Source: Nitrosomonas sp. (lineage in GTDB: Bacteria > Pseudomonadota > Gammaproteobacteria > Burkholderiales > Nitrosomonadaceae). Taken from it: 64,000 bases of DNA. Of this stretch, positions 39,127 to 46,687 are shown in pieces. Under the pieces are notes generated by a model that searched no databases, was not told where the DNA came from, and saw only the letters and a program-made list of their open reading frames with translations. Both the position numbers and the translations under genes were made by a program. The number at the start of each line of letters is the position of its first letter. Position 1 is the stretch's first letter. The stretch covers positions 1,519,474 to 1,583,473 of the forward strand of contig CP091135.1 in NCBI GenBank assembly GCA_021582655.1, given 5' to 3'.

Positions 39127-40566
39127 ATGGATTATCTGCCGATTTTTCTCAATGTACGTAATAAAACCTGTCTGATCGTAGGCGGTGGCGAAGTTGCGGC
39201 ACGTAAAGCTGCGCTACTGCTGCAGGCCGGCGCGCAGGTGTGCGTCGTATCCCCCGAATTGAATCAGCAATTACAGGATTATCGGACGCAGGGAAGAATC
39301 CGGCATCATGCGGTCTGTTTTCAATCAAAGTACATGGAAGATGTGCATCTGGTTATTGCGGCAACCGATGATCATGCGGCGAATCAGTGTATTTCGGCGG
39401 CGGCGCAACACCGGCATATTCCGGTCAATGTGGTCGATAATCCGGATTTGTGCAGCTTTATCATGCCTTCCATCATTAACCGTTCACCGCTGCTTATCGC
39501 TATCTCCAGCAGCGGACAGTCTCCGGTATTGGCAAGATTGTTACGAGCGCAACTGGAAGTGCTGATTCCCGCGGCTTACGCACGGGTTGCCGCATTGGCG
39601 GGGAAATTCCGCCAGCAAGTGAAGCAATCCTTCTCATTTCCTGAAAAACGTCGCATCTTTTGGGAGAAGATGCTCCAAGGCCGGTTTGTAGAATTGGTAT
39701 TATCAGGGAAAGATCAGGCGGCACAGGATTATTTGCTCGAATCGCTGCGACAGGAAAAGGACCAGCCGCCGCAAGGGGAAGTTTATTTGGTCGGTGCCGG
39801 ACCGGGTAATCCCGATTTGTTGACGTTTCGCGCCATGCGCTTGATGCAGCAAGCCGATGTCGTGGTCTATGATCGATTGGTGTCAGGTGCGGTGCTGGAC
39901 ATGGTGCGGCGTGACGCTACGCGTATCTACGCCGGCAAGGAACGTAACCGGCATACTTTGGCACAGGAATCCATCAATCAATTGCTGGTCCGACTGGCTT
40001 CGGAGGGGAAGCGCGTTTTGCGCCTCAAAGGCGGTGATCCGTTTATTTTCGGTAGAGGCGGTGAGGAGATTGAAACTTTGGCCGCGCATCGTATTCCTTT
40101 TCAGGTAGTACCCGGTATCACCGCTGCTGCAGGCGTCGCCGCGTATGCCGGAATTCCGCTGACGCATCGGGATTATGCGCAGTCGTGTCTATTTGTCACC
40201 GGTCATCTCAAGGACAACACCATTGATCTGGATTGGACCCAGCTGGCCCGTCCGCACCAGACTATCGTCATCTACATGGGGTTACTGGGGTTGCCGTTGT
40301 TGTGCCGGCAATTGATCGCGCACGGTTTGCCGGATAACACGCCTGCCGCCATTGTTCAGCAAGGAACTACACAGCAACAGAAAATTGTCACCGGAACATT
40401 ACAGACGTTGCCCGATCTCGCGGGAGCGGCCCGCTTAATCCCGCCGACTTTGATTATCGTCGGAGAAGTTGTCAAGCTACATCAACATCTTGCCTGGTTT
40501 GAACCGAAAGCGGAATCGGCACGGGTGGATATAGTACCGCTGCATCAAGATATTATCCAGGATTGA
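39127..40566 (+). CDS. cysG: Siroheme synthase CysG (dehydrogenase/ferrochelatase plus uroporphyrinogen-III methyltransferase)
   Basis: A 479-residue trifunctional fusion. The N-terminal Met8-like half has the NAD motif VGGGEVAARKAALLLQAGA near 18-36. The C-terminal SAM-dependent methyltransferase (from about 218) has VGAGPGNPDLLTFRAMR, LRLKGGDPFIFGRGGEE and VVPGITAAAGVAAYAGIPLTH. It makes siroheme for sulfite and nitrite reductases and fits the sulfate locus downstream. No Shine-Dalgarno is visible before the ATG at 39127; the leader is the end of a MITE. Confidence 0.96.
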   Translation: MDYLPIFLNVRNKTCLIVGGGEVAARKAALLLQAGAQVCVVSPELNQQLQDYRTQGRIRHHAVCFQSKYMEDVHLVIAATDDHAANQCISAAAQHRHIPVNVVDNPDLCSFIMPSIINRSPLLIAISSSGQSPVLARLLRAQLEVLIPAAYARVAALAGKFRQQVKQSFSFPEKRRIFWEKMLQGRFVELVLSGKDQAAQDYLLESLRQEKDQPPQGEVYLVGAGPGNPDLLTFRAMRLMQQADVVVYDRLVSGAVLDMVRRDATRIYAGKERNRHTLAQESINQLLVRLASEGKRVLRLKGGDPFIFGRGGEEIETLAAHRIPFQVVPGITAAAGVAAYAGIPLTHRDYAQSCLFVTGHLKDNTIDLDWTQLARPHQTIVIYMGLLGLPLLCRQLIAHGLPDNTPAAIVQQGTTQQQKIVTGTLQTLPDLAGAARLIPPTLIIVGEVVKLHQHLAWFEPKAESARVDIVPLHQDIIQD

Positions 40567-40590
40567 GGTGCACAGACTCGCTGTGCACCT
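40566..40590. terminator. Perfect stem-loop between cysG and nadC
   Basis: AGGTGCACAG / CTGTGCACCT, 10 bp with a 5-nt loop, begins at the cysG stop codon. No T-tract follows on the plus strand, so termination may be factor-assisted or the stem may protect the mRNA end. The convergent nadC stop is 42 bp away. Confidence 0.5.
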
Positions 40591-40631
40591 CAAAATCACG
40601 AAAACCCACACGGATCTTCCCGCTTGGCTTG

Positions 40632-41525
40632 TTATGATTGCTCAAGGTTGATAGATTCGTCGTGCTCCATAAAGCGCATTGAGAGATCGACGGCTTGGAT
40701 GTTTTTGGTCAGACTGCCGATCGAAATGCGATCGACTCCTGTTGCGGCTACTTGGCGTACGTTATCCAGAGTGATATTGCCGGATGCTTCGAGAATGACG
40801 CGTTTACCCGGCTGGTCGCCGGAGAACATTACGGCATCGGTCAGTTGATCGTACGTGAAATTGTCGAGTAATACCATTTCTGCACCTGCAATCAAAGCTT
40901 CACGCAACTCCTGTAATGATTCCACTTCGATTTGAATGAAAACACCCGGCGGAACAACATCGCGCGCCTTGTCGAGCGCACGAGCGATGCCGCCCGCAGC
41001 GATGATGTGATTTTCCTTAATCAGAATCCCGTCGTATAAACCAAGGCGATGATTGGTGCCGCCGCCGCATGCTACGGCGTATTTTTGCGCCAACCGTAGA
41101 CCCGGTAGGGTTTTACGGGTATCGACGATGATTGCACGGGTATCTGCGATGGCATCGACAAAGAGACGGGTTTGTGTCGCCACCGACGACAATAATTGTA
41201 GAAAATTCAATGCGGAACGTTCGGCAGTCAGCAATGCGCGTGCATTGCCGTGAATTTCACACAGTATTTGCCCGGGTTGCACACGATCGCCATCGCCGAT
41301 GAACCAGGTGATGGCGGTTTGCGGCGCTAACGCGAGAAAACATTGCTCGAACCACCGGATTCCGCAGATGACGGCGCTCTCCCGGCTGACGACCGTCGCA
41401 TTTAACGCTTTATCATCAGAAATGAGCCATGCCGTCAAATCACCGGTACCGATATCTTCTTTCAATGCACGCTGTACGGTGTCGTATATGTGATCGGATA
41501 ATTGATTCAATTTTATGCCTTTCAA
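40632..41525 (-). CDS. nadC: Nicotinate-nucleotide pyrophosphorylase (quinolinate phosphoribosyltransferase)
   Basis: 297 residues. TARKTLPG-like IVDTRKTLPGLR, GGGTNHRLGLYDGILIKENH near 158-177, IEVESLQEL and VLLDNF are the hallmark motifs. It makes nicotinate mononucleotide from quinolinate in NAD synthesis. Oriented opposite to the sulfur genes, it interrupts cysG from the rest of the locus. Confidence 0.96.
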   Translation of the reverse strand: MKGIKLNQLSDHIYDTVQRALKEDIGTGDLTAWLISDDKALNATVVSRESAVICGIRWFEQCFLALAPQTAITWFIGDGDRVQPGQILCEIHGNARALLTAERSALNFLQLLSSVATQTRLFVDAIADTRAIIVDTRKTLPGLRLAQKYAVACGGGTNHRLGLYDGILIKENHIIAAGGIARALDKARDVVPPGVFIQIEVESLQELREALIAGAEMVLLDNFTYDQLTDAVMFSGDQPGKRVILEASGNITLDNVRQVAATGVDRISIGSLTKNIQAVDLSMRFMEHDESINLEQS

Positions 41526-41627
41526 TAGATTACTAAACGAGTGATATCGCTCGACTGCTTGAGCCGATGCACTCTTTTCCGAATTATCACACTTGCTATA
41601 TATAAAAAAACGATAAGCAAATGAAAT

Positions 41628-41648
41628 CTTATTGGTTCTAATAATAAG
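41628..41648 (+). promoter_or_regulatory. Inverted repeat ahead of the sulfur array, possible LysR-type operator
   Basis: CTTATT-N9-AATAAG lies just upstream of the first gene of the plus-strand sulfur array; the core has the T-N11-A form of LysR-family sites. cysB sits at the end of the array. It also falls close to the ribosome-binding site, so the role is uncertain. Confidence 0.35.
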
Positions 41649-41663
41649 GGGGGGAGAGTACAG

Positions 41664-41882
41664 TTGCGGCTCTTGTTTTTAGGATTATTTCAAGAAATGA
41701 CACAGCTCTCAACAACACACGAAAACAGTCAGCTTAGCACGCATATCATCGAAAAAATTTTGGATGCGGTAGGCAGTATCGAATATGGATCAGTTGAAGT
41801 AGTGATCCATGACGGTAAGGTCGTACAAATAGAGTGTCGCAAGAAAATTCGAGTCAATCGAGGCGAGGTTGCCAGAAGGTAA
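41664..41882 (+). CDS. YezD-like (DUF2292) small protein
   Basis: 72 residues from a TTG start that has a strong GGGGGAG about 8 nt upstream; an internal ATG at 41697 would give 61 residues. The core (HIIEKILDAVGSIEYGSVEV, then VIHDGKVVQIECRKKIRV) is the DUF2292/YezD pattern: one helix and a short three-stranded sheet ending in a basic segment. Function unknown. It is the first gene of the sulfate-uptake array, so a role in sulfur metabolism is likely but unproven. Confidence 0.75.
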   Translation: MRLLFLGLFQEMTQLSTTHENSQLSTHIIEKILDAVGSIEYGSVEVVIHDGKVVQIECRKKIRVNRGEVARR

Positions 41883-42036
41883 AAACATAATCACTGTAAT
41901 GATGGGTGGGTTTCATTGAGTAAACCTGACTACATGCGGTAATCAAAGCGCCGGCCATACCGATGGAGGTGTGAATCTAAAAAAGTAAAAACAGTGACTC
42001 AACCGGATTGCTGGAGAGATCGCTGAGGAGAATACA

Positions 42037-43746
42037 GTGAAGTTAATTTGGATCTTATTACAGATTGCATTCTTAAGTACGCTGACGATTCATCCGGCAG
42101 AGGCAACTCCGGATAAAAAATCGTCGATTGATTTCCAGGCCGCGCAACAGAATTTTATTCAACTGGCGCAGCAGATTGCTGTAGATATGGGTAGGCCATT
42201 AGGCGGTAAGTCATCAGAGCCGGGGCGGTCAACCGAAAAAGCATCTGAGATTGAAAAAACATTGCCGTCGATTGAGCCGCAAGTAAAAGCACCGCCCGCT
42301 ACGCCGGCTGCGGCGCAATCGTCCAGTTATCACCGGCGCTCCAATAGCTACGCGACGAATCCGGATTCCGATCCGCCTCGCTATGTCCGCCAATTAAGTG
42401 ATATCGGTGTTCCGGCATTTAAGGACGTCAATTGGTTGGATATCGGTTTGGAGCATCGGACCCGTTATGAGTGGCGCAATAATGATATTCGCCGCGTTGA
42501 AGGGGGGGAGGATAATCCGATTTTCCTGCGTAACCGGGCCTGGATCGGGATAAAGAATATTTTGGATCCATTCCGGTTTGCCGTCGAGTTTCAGGATTCC
42601 CGCGTGGTGAACAACAAACATGCGATTACCGATCAGGAAAGAAACGAATATGATTTGCTCAATGCGTATGGTGAGCTCTATTTCAAAAAAGCGCTGGGCG
42701 CCGATGACCGCGGTAACGATCGTCCAATCCGCTTTCGTGTCGGTCGGATGGCGTATGAAACCACCGATCGGCGTTTTATCGCACGTAATGAATGGCGCAA
42801 CACCACCAATACGTTTGAAGGTTTTCGTCTGAATTTGGGACGCGAAGCCAATGATTGGGAATTGGATTTATTCGGCATGCAACCGGTAAGACGTTTGCAG
42901 ACCAAATTTGATGAAGCCAATGATCATTTGTGGTTCTTCGGTGGGATCGGCACATGGCGCAAATGGTCTGACATCGCCACCATTCAAGCGTATTACCACG
43001 GACAGAAGCAAACCGCAGACCCTAATGGTTTTACGGCGACCAATCGGTTGGATCGGCAAATTCATATGCCGGGGTTTCGGGTTTACGGGAAGGCCGGCGA
43101 TATTTTCGACTTTGATGTCAGCTATAACCATCAACTGGGATATACCGGCCCTAATCGTGTGGATGCGCACGGTTATACGATCGAAGTCGGAAAAACCTTT
43201 GAGCATGCCTGGAAACCCCGTATCGGCCTTTTCTACGGATATGCCAGCGGCGATAAGGACCCTAATGACAATGTCGACAACCGCTTTGACCGTTTCTTTG
43301 GATTTGCGCGGCCTTGGTCAGCCGATCACTATGTGATTTATGAAAACTTGAAAGCGCCTAAAGTCAGGTTTGAGTTTCAACCGACCCAGCAACTGGGATT
43401 TGAATTGGGTTACGGTGCGTATTGGCTGGCCAGTAAAACCGATCGCATGTTCGATATTCTTGACGGCAACATCAGTAATACGGTCAGAGATCCAGGATTC
43501 AATCGAGACCGTACCGGACAAAGCGGCGATTTCGGCGGCCATGCGTTTGAAGGGCGGATACGTTATCAACCGATCCCGCGTGTCAATACTATCTTAGGGT
43601 ACACCCATTTTACCTCGGGTGAGTTCGTAAAAAACCGTATCGCGGCAAGTCCGCATTGCGATGGCGGTCATGCGCATCCTTGTGTCGATCAACGCTCAGG
43701 AAATACCGATTTCCTGTACTTTGAAGTGCTAATCAGCTTCTTTTAA
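42037..43746 (+). CDS. Outer-membrane beta-barrel porin, alginate-export (AlgE-like) family
   Basis: 569 residues. A signal peptide (about 1-23) precedes a low-complexity linker rich in Ala, Pro and Ser (about 55-115), then a barrel of alternating amphipathic strands with many aromatic girdle residues and the closing strand TDFLYFEVLISFF with a C-terminal Phe. The region LDIGLEHRTRYEWRNND and FRVGRMAYETTDRRFIARNEWRNT is typical of AlgE-like porins. It begins with GTG behind GAGGAG. Lying 33 bp before sbp, it probably lets sulfate or organosulfur compounds cross the outer membrane. Confidence 0.82.
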   Translation: MKLIWILLQIAFLSTLTIHPAEATPDKKSSIDFQAAQQNFIQLAQQIAVDMGRPLGGKSSEPGRSTEKASEIEKTLPSIEPQVKAPPATPAAAQSSSYHRRSNSYATNPDSDPPRYVRQLSDIGVPAFKDVNWLDIGLEHRTRYEWRNNDIRRVEGGEDNPIFLRNRAWIGIKNILDPFRFAVEFQDSRVVNNKHAITDQERNEYDLLNAYGELYFKKALGADDRGNDRPIRFRVGRMAYETTDRRFIARNEWRNTTNTFEGFRLNLGREANDWELDLFGMQPVRRLQTKFDEANDHLWFFGGIGTWRKWSDIATIQAYYHGQKQTADPNGFTATNRLDRQIHMPGFRVYGKAGDIFDFDVSYNHQLGYTGPNRVDAHGYTIEVGKTFEHAWKPRIGLFYGYASGDKDPNDNVDNRFDRFFGFARPWSADHYVIYENLKAPKVRFEFQPTQQLGFELGYGAYWLASKTDRMFDILDGNISNTVRDPGFNRDRTGQSGDFGGHAFEGRIRYQPIPRVNTILGYTHFTSGEFVKNRIAASPHCDGGHAHPCVDQRSGNTDFLYFEVLISFF

Positions 43747-43779
43747 CTTGTCTTTTATTTCTTTTTCGGAGAAAACATC

Positions 43780-44778
43780 ATGAACATTAAAACCTGGCTT
43801 ACCACAAGTGTTTTGGCAACAAGTCTGATCATCAGCAGTCATGTGTCGGCGGAGAAAACGCTGCTCAACGTTTCCTATGACCCGACTCGTGAACTTTATC
43901 AGGAGTTCAACGCGGCATTTGCCAAATACTGGCGAGACAAAAACAGCGAGGCCGTTAAAATTCAGCAATCGCATGGCGGCTCCGGTAAACAAGCCCGCTC
44001 GGTGATCGATGGTTTGGAAGCGGACGTCGTAACACTTGCCTTGGCCAATGATATCAACGCGATTGCCGAAAGGGCCAAGCTGCTGCCGGAAGATTGGCAG
44101 CAACGCCTGGCACAGAACAGTACCCCGTACACTTCGACCATCATCTTTCTGGTGCGCAAAGGCAACCCCAAAGGTATTAAGGATTGGGACGACCTGGCAC
44201 GATCCGGTGTCGCCGTCATTACACCCAACCCGAAAACATCCGGTGGTGCGCAATGGAACTATCTGGCCGCATGGGAATATGGTAAGCGTCGTTACGGCGA
44301 GGATAAAGCAAAAGATTTTATCAGCAATATCTATAAAAACGTACCGGTGTTGGATTCCGGTGCACGCGGTTCAACCACTACATTTGTCGAGCGCGGTGTG
44401 GGGGATGTGCTGATCACCTGGGAAAATGAAGCATTCCTGGCGCTCAAGGAATATGGTGCGGACAAGCTGGAAGTCGTTATTCCTTCTTTGAGTATTCTGG
44501 CCGAACCGCCGGTTGCGGTCGTCGATAAGGTCGTTGACAAACGAGGAACCCGCCAACTGGCAGAAGCTTATTTGCAATACCTTTATTCCGAGGAAGGGCA
44601 GGAAATTGTCGCCAAGCATTTTTACCGACCTACCAATGCAGCAGTAGCCGCGAAGTATGTCGCACAATTCCCTAAAATCGAATTGTTCAGCATCGGTGAT
44701 GCTTTTGGCGGGTGGAAGAATGCGCATAAGGCCCATTTCGCCGATGGTGCGAACTTCGATCAAATATATTTGAAGTAG
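43780..44778 (+). CDS. sbp: Sulfate ABC transporter substrate-binding protein
   Basis: 332 residues with a signal peptide (cleavage near VSA-EK). [20 protein letters not shown] near 28-47, [29 protein letters not shown] and [16 protein letters not shown] are signatures of the Sbp/CysP family. It binds sulfate (or thiosulfate) in the periplasm for CysT/CysW/CysA. A GGAG motif precedes the ATG. A terminator-like hairpin follows its stop. Confidence 0.95.
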   Translation: MNIKTWLTTSVLATSLIISSHVSAEKTLLNVSYDPTRELYQEFNAAFAKYWRDKNSEAVKIQQSHGGSGKQARSVIDGLEADVVTLALANDINAIAERAKLLPEDWQQRLAQNSTPYTSTIIFLVRKGNPKGIKDWDDLARSGVAVITPNPKTSGGAQWNYLAAWEYGKRRYGEDKAKDFISNIYKNVPVLDSGARGSTTTFVERGVGDVLITWENEAFLALKEYGADKLEVVIPSLSILAEPPVAVVDKVVDKRGTRQLAEAYLQYLYSEEGQEIVAKHFYRPTNAAVAAKYVAQFPKIELFSIGDAFGGWKNAHKAHFADGANFDQIYLK

Positions 44779-44787
44779 TAATACGAT

Positions 44788-44814
44788 GGCGCGCTGCGGC
44801 GCGCCTCAATTTTT
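44788..44814 (+). terminator. Rho-independent terminator/attenuator between sbp and the encapsulin genes
   Basis: GGCGCGC-TGCG-GCGCGCC, a perfect 7-bp GC stem with a 4-nt loop, is followed by TCAATTTTTA. It lies 9 bp after the sbp stop. If leaky, it would make sbp more abundant than the downstream genes; if tight, the EAL and encapsulin genes need their own promoter. Confidence 0.7.
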
Positions 44815-44855
44815 ATGCTAATTGTTGCAACATCAATTTGTCCGGAGATTGTTCC

Positions 44856-45686
44856 ATGAATGCATCGATAAAATATTCGCACACCATGAATGAGTTTGAA
44901 TTGATTCAGTCCGCCACTGATTATGCTTTTCAGCGAGATTCGAATGGATGGATCAGCGGGCGCTTTTATCGTTGCGAACTGACCAGTACTTTTCAGCCTG
45001 TCTTTAGTGTTGCGCAGCAACAAACGATGGGTCACTCCGCTTATATTCGCTCCAAAGCGAACGGTGAAGCGGAGCTCTGGCCCTGGCAGATTTTTTCACT
45101 GGCTTCGAAAGATGAGCAACTGATTGAGTTGGATCGTTTGTGCCGTGCAATTCATGCGCTTAACTATCACTTCAATCGCATTTCAGAGGCGCATAAATTA
45201 TTTGTTGAGGTTCATCCGCGCCTTCTGGAAAGTGTTAAGCACGATCACGGCCATGCATTTGAGAATTTTCTTAGTCTGATTGGTGTGAGGACCTCCGGGG
45301 TAGTCATCGAGATACCGGCAGCAGTGAATCATAACGGGAATCTGTTGCAGCACGTTATTACCAACTACCGCTCGCGCGGTTACCGGATTGCAGCCAATTG
45401 CAGCGGCAACCGTAATGATCGGATGGAAGGACTGGGGAGTTTGTATCCGGATATTGTGCGTATTTCCGCCAGCGATCTGATGCTTCAAGAAGACACCCTA
45501 TTTCTGGTTGATACGATTCATAGTTGCGGCGGCAGCTTACTGGTACGGGATGTCGAGACACCGGCTCAGTTGGCGGCAGCGTTGCAGGCCAAGGCGGATT
45601 ATTTACAAGGAAATTTACTGGGTAAACCGGGGCAAGCGATTAATACGGCGCAATTACTGCCTATTTCGGCGCTAACCAGTTCTTAG
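44856..45686 (+). CDS. Degenerate EAL-domain protein (predicted catalytically dead)
   Basis: 276 residues from the ATG at 44856 with GGAG 9 nt upstream. The fold of an EAL domain is recognisable (STFQPVFSV near 44-52, VEVHPRLL, GVVIEIPAAV, YPDIVRIS, RDVETPAQL, LQGNLLGKP), but the catalytic and metal residues are gone: the EAL triplet reads SAY, the VN(L/I)S Asn is Glu, the ITE Glu is Ala, the DDFG pair is NC, the KID Lys is Arg and the AEG Glu is Arg. It should not hydrolyse cyclic di-GMP. It sits directly before the encapsulin gene and may be a binding or regulatory protein of that system. Confidence 0.8.
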   Translation: MNASIKYSHTMNEFELIQSATDYAFQRDSNGWISGRFYRCELTSTFQPVFSVAQQQTMGHSAYIRSKANGEAELWPWQIFSLASKDEQLIELDRLCRAIHALNYHFNRISEAHKLFVEVHPRLLESVKHDHGHAFENFLSLIGVRTSGVVIEIPAAVNHNGNLLQHVITNYRSRGYRIAANCSGNRNDRMEGLGSLYPDIVRISASDLMLQEDTLFLVDTIHSCGGSLLVRDVETPAQLAAALQAKADYLQGNLLGKPGQAINTAQLLPISALTSS

Positions 45687-45769
45687 CGGCGAGGTAGTAT
45701 ATAAAGCGGTTGCTCTATGTAAAGCCCGGCAAATATAAAAATACATTTACTTAAATCATGGAGAATGAA

Positions 45770-46687
45770 ATGACCGATATTCATCAAGCACATACCGCGT
45801 TAGGTGATGTGGCGGCCCGGACGCTTGCCAACGCTACAAAAACGGTTCCGATGATGGGGACTATCACGCCGCGGTGGTTAACTCACTTGCTGCAATGGGT
45901 CCCGGTCGAAGCCGGTATTTATCGGGTTAATAAGGTGAAGGATCCGGAACAGGTTGAAGTCGATTGTTCCGCTAAAGATGAAAGAGAATTGCCGGCAACA
46001 TTCGTAGACTATGAAGAGTGGGGGCGGGAATATGTTTTAAATGCGGTAAATACCGTACTGGATGTGCATACTCGTGTTTCCGATCTTTATAGTAGTCCGC
46101 ATAATCAAATTCGCGAACAATTGCGACTGACGATCGAGACGATAAAAGAGCGTCAGGAGAGCGAACTGGTAAATAACAAGGAGTACGGTTTACTCAATAA
46201 TGTTGCAAAATCGATGAGAGTGAAAACCCGAACGGGGGCACCGACACCCGATGATTTGGATGAATTGGTTGCGCGCGTTTGGAAGGAGCCCGCTTTCTTT
46301 TTGGCGCACCCGCAGGCGATAGCCGCATTTGGTCGTGAATGTACTCGTCGCGGCGTGCCTCCTCCGACCGTTGCCTTGTTTGGCTCGCAATTCTTGACAT
46401 GGCGTGGGATTCCGTTGATTCCTTGCGACAAGCTTCATATCACGGGCGGAAAAACAAATATTCTTTTGCTGCGGACGGGCGAAAGTCGACAAGGTGTGGT
46501 GGGCCTTTATCAACCCGGCTTGCCGGGACAGCAGGGTATGGGATTATCGGTACGCTTCATGGGCATTAACCATAAAGCGATCGCTTCCTACCTGGTTTCT
46601 CTGTATTGCTCATTGGCCGTATTGACCGAGGATGCGCTCGGGGTTCTGGAAAATGTCGAAGTGGGCAAATATCATGAGTATAAATAA
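45770..46687 (+). CDS. srpI: Family 2A encapsulin nanocompartment shell protein (SrpI type)
   Basis: 305 residues from the ATG at 45770, which has GGAG 6 nt upstream (an earlier in-frame ATG at 45758 overlaps that site). The sequence follows SrpI proteins: MGTITPRWLTHLLQWVPVEAG near residues 29-49, a YEEWGREY helix, a long helical spine, an LFGSQFLTWRGIPLIPCDK segment and the closing IASYLVSLYCSLAVLTEDALGVLENVEVGKYHEYK-type tail. The fold is the HK97 capsid type. It should self-assemble into an icosahedral cytoplasmic cage. No cyclic-nucleotide domain is inserted, which separates 2A from 2B. The cargo gene overlaps its 3' end. Confidence 0.92.
   Translation: MTDIHQAHTALGDVAARTLANATKTVPMMGTITPRWLTHLLQWVPVEAGIYRVNKVKDPEQVEVDCSAKDERELPATFVDYEEWGREYVLNAVNTVLDVHTRVSDLYSSPHNQIREQLRLTIETIKERQESELVNNKEYGLLNNVAKSMRVKTRTGAPTPDDLDELVARVWKEPAFFLAHPQAIAAFGRECTRRGVPPPTVALFGSQFLTWRGIPLIPCDKLHITGGKTNILLLRTGESRQGVVGLYQPGLPGQQGMGLSVRFMGINHKAIASYLVSLYCSLAVLTEDALGVLENVEVGKYHEYK

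Noticed and set aside
45758..45769. Earlier start of the encapsulin at 45758
   Set aside because: The GGAG serving as ribosome-binding site lies within these codons, so the ATG at 45770 is the better start.
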